Below are positions 53,080 through 64,000 of a stretch of 64,000 nucleotides of DNA, piece by piece (the first letter of the stretch is position 1; each line of letters begins with the position of its first letter). A program made the translations under genes and the position numbers. The notes beneath the pieces are model-generated. The model did no database searches. It was not told the DNA's origin and saw only the letters and a list, made by a program, of their open reading frames with translations. The stretch is from positions 62,001-126,000 of the forward strand of contig NZ_JASHKQ010000001.1 of the NCBI RefSeq assembly GCF_030056795.1, read 5' to 3'. This stretch comes from Rhodococcus sp. IEGM 1381 (GTDB lineage Bacteria; Actinomycetota; Actinomycetes; Mycobacteriales; Mycobacteriaceae).

Positions 53080-53454
53080 GTGCGTAGAGCGTCCGGACAG
53101 TTGGAGGAGTCGATCCTCGAGTTGCTCGGCGAGCACACGGAATTGTCGGTGGCCCAGGCGCGTGAGCATCTCGGCTCGGATCTCGCTCACACGACGGTCA
53201 TGACTGCACTGGTGCGGTTGCACGGCAAAGGCCTCGTCGATCGAGAGCGGCGAGGGCGTTCCTTCGTCTATACCCTCAACGCCCCGGTCGACGAGATCCC
53301 CGCACTTCGGGCCGCGATGCGGATGCGCACCGAACTCGGCGCGAGAGCCGAGCGTGCGGATGTGCTGGCGAGCTTCGTGGCCGCACTCGACCCCGAGGAC
53401 GAGGCGACGCTGCGAGAACTGTTGGCCAAGTCGGACGCAGCGCAGCATCGATGA
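53080..53454 (+). CDS. BlaI/MecI-family repressor
   Basis: A 124-residue winged-helix regulator: LEESILELLGEHTELSVAQA, TTVMTALVRLHGKGLVDRER and GRSFVYTLNAP match the penicillinase-repressor family; a C-terminal dimer part follows. GTG start at 53080. Coupled by ATGA to an M56-type peptidase gene, the usual partner, but that gene is frameshifted. In relatives the peptidase senses a signal and cleaves the repressor, so here release of repression may be lost. Confidence 0.9.
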   Translation: MRRASGQLEESILELLGEHTELSVAQAREHLGSDLAHTTVMTALVRLHGKGLVDRERRGRSFVYTLNAPVDEIPALRAAMRMRTELGARAERADVLASFVAALDPEDEATLRELLAKSDAAQHR

Positions 53455-54330
53455 CTCTGCTCCTGGTCGTGGCCGTGCTGCCGTGGGTGCTGTCGCTGCT
53501 GCTGGGATTCGGAGCCGACCACATCGACCGTCGACTCAACCCGTCGACCGCTGTCGTTCTGCTCCCCATCTTGTCGATGGTCACCGCATTTGCAGTCGCC
53601 GCGTCCCTGGCCGCGGTTGCCGCGGTACTACTGGCGTCAGGTGAGCTCGTCTGGCTATCGGTGGGAATCATCATCTCCGCGTGGATGTTCTGGCGCGTGG
53701 TCGAGGTCGCCCGCCATGTTCGGCGCGTTGTGGTCAGCACGTCCATCGCATCCGAATTCGGTGACGAGGCGCGGGCGACAGGCGGCATCGTCGTGGTCGA
53801 CTCCGATGTGCCCGACGCCTTCGCCGTTCCCTCGGGCGGAGGTGCCGTCGTGATCACCACAGGTCTGGCGGAAGCGCTGTCGGACAACGAGTTACATGCG
53901 GTGATCGAACACGAGCGCTCACCTGCGGCACCGTCACAGCGTGTGGATCCAGATGTGCGAGATCGCAGCCCTGATCGATCCTATTCTCGGGCCGTTGACC
54001 GCCACGGTACGGCACGCGGCGGAGCGTCAAGCAGACGAGAGCGCGGCGGCGCTCGGCCGTCGAGATGCATTGTCTGCCATCGCCAGAACCGCTCTGCTTC
54101 GGGCCCACCTCGACCATGGAACCCGCACTCTCGCCAGTACCGGCGGCGACGTCGTGCGCCGCGTGCAGGCACTGAGCGAACCACCACGGCACCGTCCCGA
54201 CCGCGGGATTCTCGCCGCCGGACTGGTCCTTGTCCTCGCGTTCACCGTCATCTCGGTGGCGTTGTTCGACGTCGTCCAAGATGTGGTGGCGCCCGAAACC
54301 GGAGAAGTCGCCACCTCGATTTTCCGCTGA
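53451..54330 (+). pseudogene. M56-family peptidase gene, frameshifted at the zinc motif
   Basis: The first 157 residues have four membrane helices and the M56 lead-in VITTGLAEALSDNELHAVIE, reaching His-Glu-Arg-Ser. The frame then breaks at about 53922; the continuation LRHRHSVWIQMCEIAALIDP to VVAPETGEVATSIFR lies in the next frame up to 54330. Restoring two bases (AC) gives HERSHLRHRHS, i.e. an HExxH zinc motif. The lesion thus falls in the active site. A 639-codon open frame seen from 53451 is only the read-through of this shift into DNA antisense to the VIT gene. Confidence 0.85.
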
Positions 54331-54332
54331 TC

Positions 54333-55052
54333 TCAAATACCCGCGACGCCCGCCAGTTGGCCGATCGCATAGGTGACGGCCATCGCGATCGCACCACCGA
54401 TCACGATTCGAGTCACCGCCGGGCGACTCGGTGCTCCACCGAGGCGTGCGCTGATAGTTCCGGTCAACGCCAGAGCCAGCAGCACCACGACGAATGTGAC
54501 CGGAATACGTTGCGAAGCAGGCAGAAGCAGGATAGAAAGCAACGGCAAGAGCGCACCACTGATGAACGACACCGCCGACGACGCGGCCGCCTGCCACGGA
54601 TTGGTCAGCGCATCGGGGTCGATTCCCAATTCGACGTCCACATGTGCAGCGAACGGATCGTGTTCGGTGAGTTCGCGAGCGACGGTCTGCGCAGTGTCGG
54701 CCGACAGGCCCTTGGCCTCGTACATCGCCGCAAGCTCGGCCAGTTCCTGCTCAGGCTGCTCGTCGAGTTCTCGACGTTCCTTGATCAACAGCGAACGCTC
54801 GGCGTCACGCTGTGTGCTCACCGAGACGTACTCCCCGAGTGCCATCGATACCGCTCCCGCGACAAGGCCGGCAACGCCCGCGGTCAGCAGCGATCCACGA
54901 TCGGTGGTGGCGGCCGCGACACCGACGACCAGACCGGCGGTGGATACGATGCCGTCGTTCGCCCCCAACACCCCGGCCCGCAGCCAGTTCAGCCGACCGG
55001 ACAGATCTCCGTGCGGTTCGTGCTCGTGCAGGCTGGGCTCAGGCTCACTCAT
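54333..55052 (-). CDS. VIT1/CCC1-family metal transporter
   Basis: A 239-residue membrane protein: LNWLRAGVLGANDGIVSTAG and VAGAVSMALGEYVSVSTQRD are the family signature, followed by a long Glu-rich cytoplasmic loop (RELDEQPEQELAELAAMYEA), then helices 3-5. Members move Fe2+ or Mn2+. ATG at 55052 overlaps the DUF2231 stop by 8 bases, so the two genes are coupled. Confidence 0.9.
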   Translation of the reverse strand: MSEPEPSLHEHEPHGDLSGRLNWLRAGVLGANDGIVSTAGLVVGVAAATTDRGSLLTAGVAGLVAGAVSMALGEYVSVSTQRDAERSLLIKERRELDEQPEQELAELAAMYEAKGLSADTAQTVARELTEHDPFAAHVDVELGIDPDALTNPWQAAASSAVSFISGALLPLLSILLLPASQRIPVTFVVVLLALALTGTISARLGGAPSRPAVTRIVIGGAIAMAVTYAIGQLAGVAGI

Positions 55053-55521
55053 CGACGGCCGTTGCGGATACGTCGTCCCACGCGGCGCGAGCGCCGGACT
55101 CTCCGATTCTGTACACCTGGACGATTGTGGTCGCTCCGATCACTACTGCCAACACCACCACCGCAATGGACTGCCAACGGACGGGCGCGTTGCCCCGACG
55201 CTCACGCAGATGCAGGAACACCAGTGCCGCGGCGACGACGACCAGACCGACGGAGAAGTAGATCATCCAGTCGCCGATCTCGGTGTGTTGTTCGACGGCT
55301 GCAGTCTTGGGTACGCGCTTCTCGAGCCACTCCCCCGCGTCGGTCGTCAGCGGAGTCAACACCAGTGTGAACACCGCCAAGGCTGCGATGAGCCACACGA
55401 GCCTGCTGCGTACACCGGTCGAGATGCTGGCCGCAATGGCGAGCAGCGCGGTCAACGGAGCCAGCACCACGATGAAGTGAACGAGCAGAATATGGGCCGG
55501 TAGACCGTTGAAGGTGGACAT
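55045..55521 (-). CDS. DUF2231 membrane protein
   Basis: A 158-residue protein with four helices; FNGLPAHILLVHFIVVLAPL is the typical DUF2231 start with conserved His residues, and GEWLEKRVPKTAAVEQHTEI lies in a loop. Start at 55521 has GGGAGAA upstream. It precedes the VIT transporter and may help in metal or redox handling; function of the family is unknown. A palindromic site lies about 50 bases upstream at 55570-55588. Confidence 0.83.
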   Translation of the reverse strand: MSTFNGLPAHILLVHFIVVLAPLTALLAIAASISTGVRSRLVWLIAALAVFTLVLTPLTTDAGEWLEKRVPKTAAVEQHTEIGDWMIYFSVGLVVVAAALVFLHLRERRGNAPVRWQSIAVVVLAVVIGATTIVQVYRIGESGARAAWDDVSATAVDE

Positions 55522-55569
55522 GCGTTCTCCCGCTGGCTTCGAAGTCGCGTGCACCTCACGCACCGAACA

Positions 55570-55588
55570 TGCTACACACCATGTAGTA
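55570..55588. promoter_or_regulatory. 19-bp operator copy at the NRPS/DUF2231 junction
   Basis: TGCTAC-N7-GTAGTA, on the minus strand TACTAC-N7-GTAGCA. It covers the NRPS stop codon and lies about 50 bases before the DUF2231 start. 17 bases (CTACACAC, 3 variable, GTAGTA) match the copy at 59986-60004 in 14 of 17 positions. Confidence 0.65.
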
Positions 55589-58500
55589 GTTGTGCCGACG
55601 GTTCGACAGCAGTCAGATCTCGCCACGGCGAGCTGAGTTCTGCGACCATCGCATGCATGATGTACTCGAGTTGTCGCCCCAGGGCGACAACGGTATTCGG
55701 GTCGAGTAATGCTGTGGGATAGACGATATCGACCGCAGTCTCGGTAGCCTTACCTTCGCCGTCTCGATGTTCGGTGACGTGGAAGTGAAGGTCGCATTTG
55801 GCGATGTCGATCGGCCGCGGCGTGATGTCGAAGCGAACGTCCCCGACGTCGACGGTCGCGGCGCTGAAGACGTCCAGCGACAGCGCCACCTGAAAGATCG
55901 GATGCCGCCCATCCGTCGAGTCAGCAGCGAGATCGGCGACGACATCCTCGAACGGAACGGAGGCATGGTCGAAGGCCAGTAGTTCGCTCGCACGGGCCGA
56001 CTGCACGACGTCCTCGACGGTCATGGCCGCGGCGATGTTCGTCCGGATGGCGACGGTGTTGGTGAAGGTTCCGACGAGTTGCTCGAGTCTCGGGTCGTCC
56101 CGACCGGCAACCGGGGTTCCGATGACGATGTCGGTGGATTCCGTCGTCTGGGCGAGCAGAATCAACAGTGCTGCACGCAGCACGGTGAATCGTCCTGTCC
56201 CGCAACGCTGTGCCAGATCAGTCATTCTCTCGGTGGTGTCTGTGTCGAACCGAAGCGACATGCGAGCGCCGGAGAAGTCCCAGTCCTGCGTACGAGTGCG
56301 GTCCAACGGCAAGCCCCTCGAGCTGGGTATGTCCGCCAATTCCGTGCGCCAGAAGTCGAGATCGGCCGATACGTCGCGGCCGGCGGCCCACACGCTGTAA
56401 TCGGCGTATTGCAAGGGTAATTCGGGCCACGACGGTGCGGTGTCGGCAATCCTGGCGTGATACGCCACTACGAAATCCGACGCCAACAGCCCCAGCGACC
56501 AACCGTCCGCTGCACTGTGGTGGACGGCGCACGCGAGCACGTGGTGATCGGGCGCTACTGCGAACAGTCGAGCTCGGATCGGGAATTCGGTGCGCACGTC
56601 GAAGGGATGCTCGAGCGTCTGCACCACCGCGGCGTCATCGAAGTCGACAATGTCGAGGTTCGATACCGCACTCGCCGAATCCGGCTCGACGACCTGCACC
56701 GGCACCCCATCGACATCCGGGTACCGGGTCCGCAACGTGCTGTGTCGATCGATCAGATCGATCATCGCCTGCGAGGCTGCTGCTGAGTGGAACGCACCGG
56801 AAATCGTGACTGTGAACGGCAGGTTGTTCAGCGGAAGCCGTGCGCTTCGATCGATGTGGCGTTGCTGCGGCGCGAGGGGAACTACGACCCCGTCCGCCAT
56901 ACCGCGTTCGGGCCGCGAATTCTTCTCCCGCCCAACAAGAAGACGGTCGTCGATACATGCAGCCAAGGACTGCACAGACGGCGCACCGGCCAGGTCTCGC
57001 ACCCCGATGCCCACCGATGCCTCGGCCCGCACCGATGCGACGACTATGGTCGCCGCCAGCGAGTCACCACCGAGATCGAAGAACGAAGCGGCGCAATCGA
57101 TGCCGTCCCTTCCGAGCACGCGCGCGAACGCTGCCGCCACCATCTCCTCGGTGGCACCGGCCGGCTCGGTACGAGCGCCGGTCGTCGACGCGGTCGGGCT
57201 CGGAACAGGAAGCGCTCTACGATCGATTTTCCGGTTGATCGTCAGCGGAATCTCGTCGAGAATCGAGAGGGTCGCCGGCACCATGTGAGGAGGCAGTCGT
57301 TCCGCGAGATCCCGGCGGATGCGCTCGGTGTCGAGTGTGTGTTCGCTGCTCGCGGCAACGACGTACCCGTCGATACGCAGATCCCCAGTCCGACTGCGAC
57401 GCAATGCCGATGATGCTGCCGCGACATCCGGATGCGCCCGCAATGCCGCGTCCACCTCACCCAGTTCGACGCGATTTCCCCGGATCTTGATTTGATCGTC
57501 GGTGCGGCCGATGAACTCGAGTGTGCCGTCGCTGCGTAGACGCGCCCGATCTCCGCTACGGAACATCCGACTCCCGCTGCTGCCGAACGGGTTCGCGACG
57601 AAGCGCGCCGCTGTATCCGCGGTGCGACCGAGATATCCCCGCGCGACGCCGGATGTCTCGATGTAGATTTCGCCCACTGCACCCGACGGAACGGGCCGCA
57701 GAGTGCGATCGAGAAGGTGAATCACCGCCCCCACCATGGCTCGACCGATTCCGTCCGCCCTGCCCGGGTTCAGTGGCTCGGTCATCGTGACACTGCAGGT
57801 CGTCTCCGTGGGGCCGTAGGCGTTGAGCAGTCGTCGACCCACCGACCAGCGGTCCACCGTATCCTGCGCCGCCGCCTCACCACCGATGATGATCGTCCGT
57901 ACGTCCGTCAGTGCCGCGGGATCCAACGTCGCCAGAGCCGAGGGTGTGATCAGGAGATGTGTAATTGCCTGCTGAGCAATCAGATCCGACAGTTCAGCGC
58001 CCGCGTAACTACCTGCCGGCGCGATCACCACTGCTGCGCCTGCGGTTGCTGCGGCGAGTACTTCGACGATGGCGGTGTCGAATCCGGGCGAGGCGAGGTG
58101 ACACACTCGTGACTCGACGTCGAGGTGGTAACTGCTCCTGATCTGTTGCACCAGAGCGGCGATGCCACCGTGTGTGACGACAACGCCTTTGGGAGTGCCG
58201 GTGGAGCCGGAGGTGTAGATGACGTACGCGGCTCGGTGCGGTGCCGTCGGCGCGGCTTCATCGTCCGGGCCGCCCTCCGCGAGAACGTCATCGAGGTTCA
58301 GCCACTCCACCTCACCGAACTCGCCGCCGCCCGTGCACAGGCCCAGCACCGCCCCGCTGTCACGCACCACGAACTGCGCTCTCTCGCGGGGGTGATTCGG
58401 GTCGACCGGAACGTACACCGCACCCACTCGTGCGATTGCCCAGAACGCGACGACCCCCTCGACGGATCGGCCGATGCGAACAGCGACCCGGTCCTCTGTG

Positions 58501-59960
58501 CCGATTCCGTGGGCACGCAATGTGGATGCAAGTGCGTCGACCCTCGCGGACAGCTCTGCGTAGGTCACCGACACATCAGCATCCTGGATCGCAATTCTGT
58601 TGCCGCGCTGCATGATTGCCGTCGAGAACACCTCATTCAACGCTCCACGCTCGACCACGGTCGCTCCCACCGACGCGGGTGTCGTTCGAGGCTCGTCCGG
58701 CAGGAACAGCTCGAGATCTGCCACGGCCGTATCACCACAATCGGATTCGGCGAAGCGGTCGAGAAAGTGCAGGAACCGTTCGTGGTGGCGGGCGAGGTCA
58801 CTCGGCGTGTACTCGGCAGGGTTGGCCTCGAAGTCGATGCGCGGACGAGCTCCGCCTCGACCGGGATAGATGTTGACGGCAAGATCCGACACCGGGCCTG
58901 TGGTCAGAATGTTGATCTCGCCGTCGAAGTCCCCGACGGCCACGGCGTTCGCGAACATCATCACGTTGATCGTCGGACCGAAACGCCCCGCGTGCAGGGC
59001 ATTCCCGCTCGTGGACACCGGCGGCCTGCTGCGCTGGTGTCGGAGAACGGCACCGATCGCCACCTCGGCCGACTTGACCACGTTGTTCACCGTCGCCGAT
59101 CCGACGCCCGGCAGCCGTAGCGGCACCACATGCGACAACGAGGACCCGGCCCGGCGCAGCATCGCTGTCGGCCTCGCCGAGACCGGCAACGACAGATCCA
59201 CGTCATCGGTGTCGTTCATACGCGCCATATACGCAGCGAACGCCGCGATTACCACGGTCGACGTGGCATGACCTCGAACGGTCGGAGAAAGCGACCGATC
59301 CTCCCCGACGACGATCGGCACCGACGCAGGCTGGGTGGTCGGGCCTAAAGGCGCGGCGTAAGCCAGGTCAGCGGACTCCCAGTGCAACCGATCGCGCCGC
59401 GCACGGGCAGATGCGTGGTAGCGCTGGCCCTCGGCGAGCAGTGTTGCAGGAGTCGTCGGATCGATCCGTGGTGGCTCGACTCCGTCCTGCACCGCGGCGT
59501 ACAGAGCCGCCGCACGCTCGAGCACTTTCATCGAGGCATAACCGTCGAGCGCGATGTGGTGCGCTCTGGTGTACCAGAACACGCGATCGTCCCCGACGCG
59601 GAGGACGCGCAGTCGCACCAGCTGGCCGTACAGCGATAACGGCGTTCGACAGTCGTCGTTCATCCACTGTCGGGCCGCGTGTGCCGGACGGTCGTGTTCA
59701 CGGAAGTCAAGAATCTCCACCGCCTCGGTCTCCGCGTCCTCGAATCGCTGCATCGGAGTGCCGTCGACCTCTGAAATCCGCATGGTCGACGACGAGAACT
59801 CGCGATGCGCTCTGCTGCCGCAGGCGGCCAAGGCGTCGACATCGACGGCACCGACGATGTCGACGTAATACGCAATGGTGAAGGGCACGTCGGGCATGAA
59901 CTGCTGGGCCAGCCAGATGTCGGCCTGGGACGAACTCACAGGTATGGCGTCGTCGAACAT
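55572..59960 (-). CDS. One-module nonribosomal peptide synthetase (C-A-T-C)
   Basis: 1,462 residues: condensation domain (about 5-430) with HHIALDG at 134-140; adenylation domain (about 440-925) with YTSGSTGTPKGV, LNAYGPTETTCS, GRTDDQIKIRGNRVELGEVD and the catalytic Lys in LTINRKIDRRALP (about 911); carrier domain with FFDLGGDSLAA (Ser about 967); and a second condensation domain (1027-1462) with HHSAADG at about 1147-1153. There is no thioesterase or reductase domain. Residues read by eye for the specificity code are about Asp-Thr-Val-Leu-Ile-Gly-Ala-Cys-Ser-Lys, which I cannot assign. No MbtH-like gene or other NRPS gene is in the window, so a partner elsewhere or a small amide product is expected. 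Confidence 0.92.
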   Translation of the reverse strand: MFDDAIPVSSSQADIWLAQQFMPDVPFTIAYYVDIVGAVDVDALAACGSRAHREFSSSTMRISEVDGTPMQRFEDAETEAVEILDFREHDRPAHAARQWMNDDCRTPLSLYGQLVRLRVLRVGDDRVFWYTRAHHIALDGYASMKVLERAAALYAAVQDGVEPPRIDPTTPATLLAEGQRYHASARARRDRLHWESADLAYAAPLGPTTQPASVPIVVGEDRSLSPTVRGHATSTVVIAAFAAYMARMNDTDDVDLSLPVSARPTAMLRRAGSSLSHVVPLRLPGVGSATVNNVVKSAEVAIGAVLRHQRSRPPVSTSGNALHAGRFGPTINVMMFANAVAVGDFDGEINILTTGPVSDLAVNIYPGRGGARPRIDFEANPAEYTPSDLARHHERFLHFLDRFAESDCGDTAVADLELFLPDEPRTTPASVGATVVERGALNEVFSTAIMQRGNRIAIQDADVSVTYAELSARVDALASTLRAHGIGTEDRVAVRIGRSVEGVVAFWAIARVGAVYVPVDPNHPRERAQFVVRDSGAVLGLCTGGGEFGEVEWLNLDDVLAEGGPDDEAAPTAPHRAAYVIYTSGSTGTPKGVVVTHGGIAALVQQIRSSYHLDVESRVCHLASPGFDTAIVEVLAAATAGAAVVIAPAGSYAGAELSDLIAQQAITHLLITPSALATLDPAALTDVRTIIIGGEAAAQDTVDRWSVGRRLLNAYGPTETTCSVTMTEPLNPGRADGIGRAMVGAVIHLLDRTLRPVPSGAVGEIYIETSGVARGYLGRTADTAARFVANPFGSSGSRMFRSGDRARLRSDGTLEFIGRTDDQIKIRGNRVELGEVDAALRAHPDVAAASSALRRSRTGDLRIDGYVVAASSEHTLDTERIRRDLAERLPPHMVPATLSILDEIPLTINRKIDRRALPVPSPTASTTGARTEPAGATEEMVAAAFARVLGRDGIDCAASFFDLGGDSLAATIVVASVRAEASVGIGVRDLAGAPSVQSLAACIDDRLLVGREKNSRPERGMADGVVVPLAPQQRHIDRSARLPLNNLPFTVTISGAFHSAAASQAMIDLIDRHSTLRTRYPDVDGVPVQVVEPDSASAVSNLDIVDFDDAAVVQTLEHPFDVRTEFPIRARLFAVAPDHHVLACAVHHSAADGWSLGLLASDFVVAYHARIADTAPSWPELPLQYADYSVWAAGRDVSADLDFWRTELADIPSSRGLPLDRTRTQDWDFSGARMSLRFDTDTTERMTDLAQRCGTGRFTVLRAALLILLAQTTESTDIVIGTPVAGRDDPRLEQLVGTFTNTVAIRTNIAAAMTVEDVVQSARASELLAFDHASVPFEDVVADLAADSTDGRHPIFQVALSLDVFSAATVDVGDVRFDITPRPIDIAKCDLHFHVTEHRDGEGKATETAVDIVYPTALLDPNTVVALGRQLEYIMHAMVAELSSPWRDLTAVEPSAQLLHGV

Positions 59961-59985
59961 AGTGGTCCCCCCACGGCAATCCAGT

Positions 59986-60004
59986 TACTACACACTCGGT
60001 AGTA
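59986..60004. promoter_or_regulatory. 19-bp operator upstream of the NRPS gene
   Basis: TACTAC-N7-GTAGTA, a perfect 6-bp-arm palindrome, 26 bases before the NRPS start at 59960, where a repressor would block the promoter. Same element as at 55570-55588. Resembles BlaI/CopY-type sites (TACTACA..TGTAGTA) in its arms. Confidence 0.7.
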
Positions 60005-60097
60005 CCAGAGTACTCGCCGGTCCGGTGAGGTGCCGTCGCGAACGTCGTGCACCGCTGTGGGGCCGCGAAACGCACGGATTGCCCTAAGGTGGCACCC

Positions 60098-62024
<1,927 letters not shown>

Positions 62025-62034
<10 letters not shown>

Positions 62035-63977
62035 TCGTGCACCTGCGGCGAAGCAGTTCCAGCCGCATTCAGGCGGAAATACGCACCCCTGGCGTCGAGG
62101 AGTTCCTCGTGATTACCCTGCTCGACGATGCTGCCGTTCTCCATCACCACGATCGTGTCCGCGTCACGGATGGTCGAGAGGCGATGCGCAATAACAAAAC
62201 TGGTGCGATCGCTGCGCAGTTTCGCGGTGGCCTTCTGAACCAGCAGCTCGGTTCGGGTGTCGACGGAGCTCGTGGCCTCGTCGAGGATGAGGATCAACGG
62301 CTTGGCCAGGAAGGCGCGGGCGATGGTGATGAGCTGCTTCTCACCGGCGCTGACGTTGTTGCCCTCCTCGTCGATGATCGTGTCGTAGCCGTCGGGCAGA
62401 GAGTGCACGAATCGGTCCACGTAGCTCACCCGCGCGGCCTCGAGGATTTCCTCTTCACTGGCACTCGGGTCGCCGTAGGCGATGTTGTCGCGAATGGTTC
62501 CGCCGAACAACCAGGTGTCCTGCAGCACCATGCCGGTGCGAGCGCGCAGTTCTTCGCGGGTCATCTTTCTGGTGTCGACGCCGTCGAGAGTGATGCGGCC
62601 CGAGTCGATCTCGTAGAACCGCATGATGAGGTTGACCAATGTGGTCTTTCCCGCACCGGTGGGACCGACGATCGCGACCAGGTGACCGGGATCGGCGACC
62701 AGCGAGAGGTTTTCGATCAGCGGGCGGTCGGCCGAGTAGCCGAAGGAGACGTTCTCGAATTCGACGCGTCCCCGTCGCTCGATGGGCCGCACCGCATCGG
62801 CCGGATCTGCGTCCTCTTCCTCGGCGTCGAGCACCTCGAAGATGCGCTCGGCGGAGGCGACACCGGACTGGATGAGGTTCACCATCGAACCGACCTGAGT
62901 GAGCGGCTGAGTGAACTGACGCGAGTACTGGATGAAGGCCTGCACTTCACCGAGACTGAGCGTGCCCGACGCCACCCGTAGCCCACCGACGACGGCGATG
63001 ACCACGTAGTTGATGTTTCCGAGGAACATGATGACGGGCATGATCATGCCGGAGATGAACTGGGCTCGGAAGCTGGACTGGAAGAGCTTTTCGTTGCGAT
63101 CGCCGAACTCGCGCTCCACCTCTTCCTGCCGACCGAAGGCCTTGACGATCTCGTGGCCGGTGTAGGTCTCCTCGATCTGGGCGTTCAGCTTTCCGGTGTG
63201 CTTCCACTGCGCGACGAAGTGTGGCTGCGAACGCTTGGCGATGACCGCGGTCACCGCGAATGACGCCGGAATGGTCAGCACCGCAACGAGAGCCAGCAGT
63301 GGCGAGATCCAGATCATCACACCGAGGATGCCGAGCACGGTGAGAATGCCGGTGATCAACTGACTGAGCGTCTGCTGCAAGCTCGTCGAGACGTTGTCGA
63401 TGTCGTTGGTGACGCGGCTGAGCGTCTCACCGCGGGCATTGTTGTCGAAGTACTTCAGCGGCAGCCGATGGACCTTGGCCTCGACGCTGCCGCGCAGCAA
63501 CAGGATTCGACGCTGTAGTGCGATGTTGAGGATGTAGCCCTGCGCCCAGGCCAGTAGCGACGAGAGCACATACAGAACCAGGACCCACATCAGGACGGTT
63601 CCGACCGCACCGAAATCGATACCTGCTCCAGGGGTGACATCCGTCCCGGACAGCAGGTCGGCGACGGAGTCGTTCCCCTCCGCCCGCAGCTGCTCGATCG
63701 CTTGGTCTTTCGTCTGACCCGGATCCAGCTCGCGGCCGACGACGCCGTTGAAGATCAGGTCGGTCGCGTGGCCGAGCACGGTCGGCGCGGCAACGGTGAG
63801 CACGGTGCTGGCGATACCGAAGGCCAACATCACCGACAGGAGCACCCTCTCGGGAGCGAGCAGGCCGACCAATCGCTTCAACGAACCCTTGAAATTGCGG
63901 GCCTTGGTCCCCGGCACCACAGCCTTCGCGACGGGTACGTCGTCCTTCTCTTCCGTCTTCTCCGCCTGCGCGGTCAC
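62025..63977 (-). CDS. ABC exporter, fused membrane and ATPase domains
   Basis: A 650-residue half-transporter: about 40 hydrophilic residues, six membrane helices (about 40-360), and an ATPase domain with Walker A VGPTGAGKTTLV, Q-loop VLQDTWLFGG, signature VSAGEKQLITIARA (SAGEKQ instead of SGGQ), Walker B LILILDEATSSVD and switch His VIAHRLST. The variant signature is normal for the TM287/288-like heterodimeric exporter group. GTG start at 63977 overlaps the stop of the preceding gene (GTGA), which is presumably the partner half. Confidence 0.9.
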
Positions 63978-64000
63978 AGTGCACCGGCCACGGCGCGCTG
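63974..64000 (-). CDS. Last codons of an upstream gene (probable partner ABC half), cut by window edge
   Basis: The minus strand at the window end reads eight codons, QRAVAGAL, then a TGA that overlaps the GTG of the exporter gene (GTGA). Heterodimeric exporters are usually encoded as such a coupled pair, so this is probably the other half. Too short to identify by itself. Confidence 0.5.
   Translation of the reverse strand, partial: QRAVAGAL

Noticed and set aside
53922-55370. Long tail of the 639-codon frame starting at 53451
   Set aside because: After 53922 it is out-of-frame translation running antisense to the VIT and DUF2231 genes; it reflects the frameshift and is not a large fusion protein.

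Overview
The window looks like a piece of a high-GC actinobacterial chromosome of the Nocardiaceae, most likely Rhodococcus or a close relative. The evidence is the strong GC preference at third codon positions, many GTG starts, ATGA/GTGA stop-start overlaps inside operons, a mycofactocin-type short-chain dehydrogenase, a DUF3263-like small protein, a MetZ-type sulfhydrylase, and a large share of catabolic operons each with its own regulator. No rRNA, tRNA, CRISPR array, integrase or complete insertion sequence was seen. The species call is inference.

Layout. 0-13.5 kb: the end of an ABC ATPase gene, a GDSL lipoprotein, then a long minus-strand catabolic block (HisD-like dehydrogenase, aspartase, PucR regulator, MFS transporter, ThuA-domain protein, thiamine-diphosphate enzyme, GMC oxidoreductase, DUF3263-like protein). 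13.7-16.1 kb: a P-loop kinase-like protein, a GH3 hydrolase and an azoreductase. 16.1-22.2 kb: a mycofactocin-type SDR behind two tandem LacI-type operators and a poly-C tract, its LacI regulator, an MFS exporter, a flavin-dependent oxidoreductase and an amidase. 22.2-26.0 kb: a decayed stretch holding remnants of RidA, metallo-beta-lactamase, GlxA/AraC and NTF2-like genes around one intact membrane protein. 26.0-27.9 kb: a PAS-AraC regulator divergent from a cupin-cyanase pair.

28.0-35.2 kb: a minus-strand operon (OsmC, GMC flavoprotein, acyl-CoA dehydrogenase, thioesterase, truncated SRPBCC copy, metZ, SRPBCC) divergent from a LysR gene. 35.7-39.6 kb: four membrane or lipoprotein genes joined by 4-nt overlaps; I consider this the best candidate for an undescribed system. 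39.8-46.3 kb: a histone-deacetylase-family remnant, a Tat-exported ferritin-like protein, a radical SAM protein, a haloacid dehalogenase, gluQ, a proline-rich membrane protein with a frameshift, and the queuosine-precursor transporter gene yhhQ. 46.2-53.0 kb: tryptophan catabolism (kynA, kynU, PaaX), an MHS-family transporter, an M20 peptidase and LysR. 53.0-60.0 kb: blaI with a broken M56 peptidase gene, a VIT-family transporter with a DUF2231 protein, and a one-module NRPS. 60.0-64.0 kb: a PNPOx-family protein, tgt, and an ABC exporter.

How parts may work together. gluQ, yhhQ and a divergent tgt suggest uptake and use of queuosine precursors in tRNA. A 19-bp near-palindrome occurs both in front of the NRPS and at the NRPS/DUF2231 junction, suggesting common control of the NRPS and the metal-transport genes; the nearby BlaI protein is a possible but unproven binder. 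kynA and kynU form a translationally coupled pair for tryptophan breakdown. Several frameshifts lie in or near simple repeats, so assembly error must be separated from true gene decay before biological weight is put on them.
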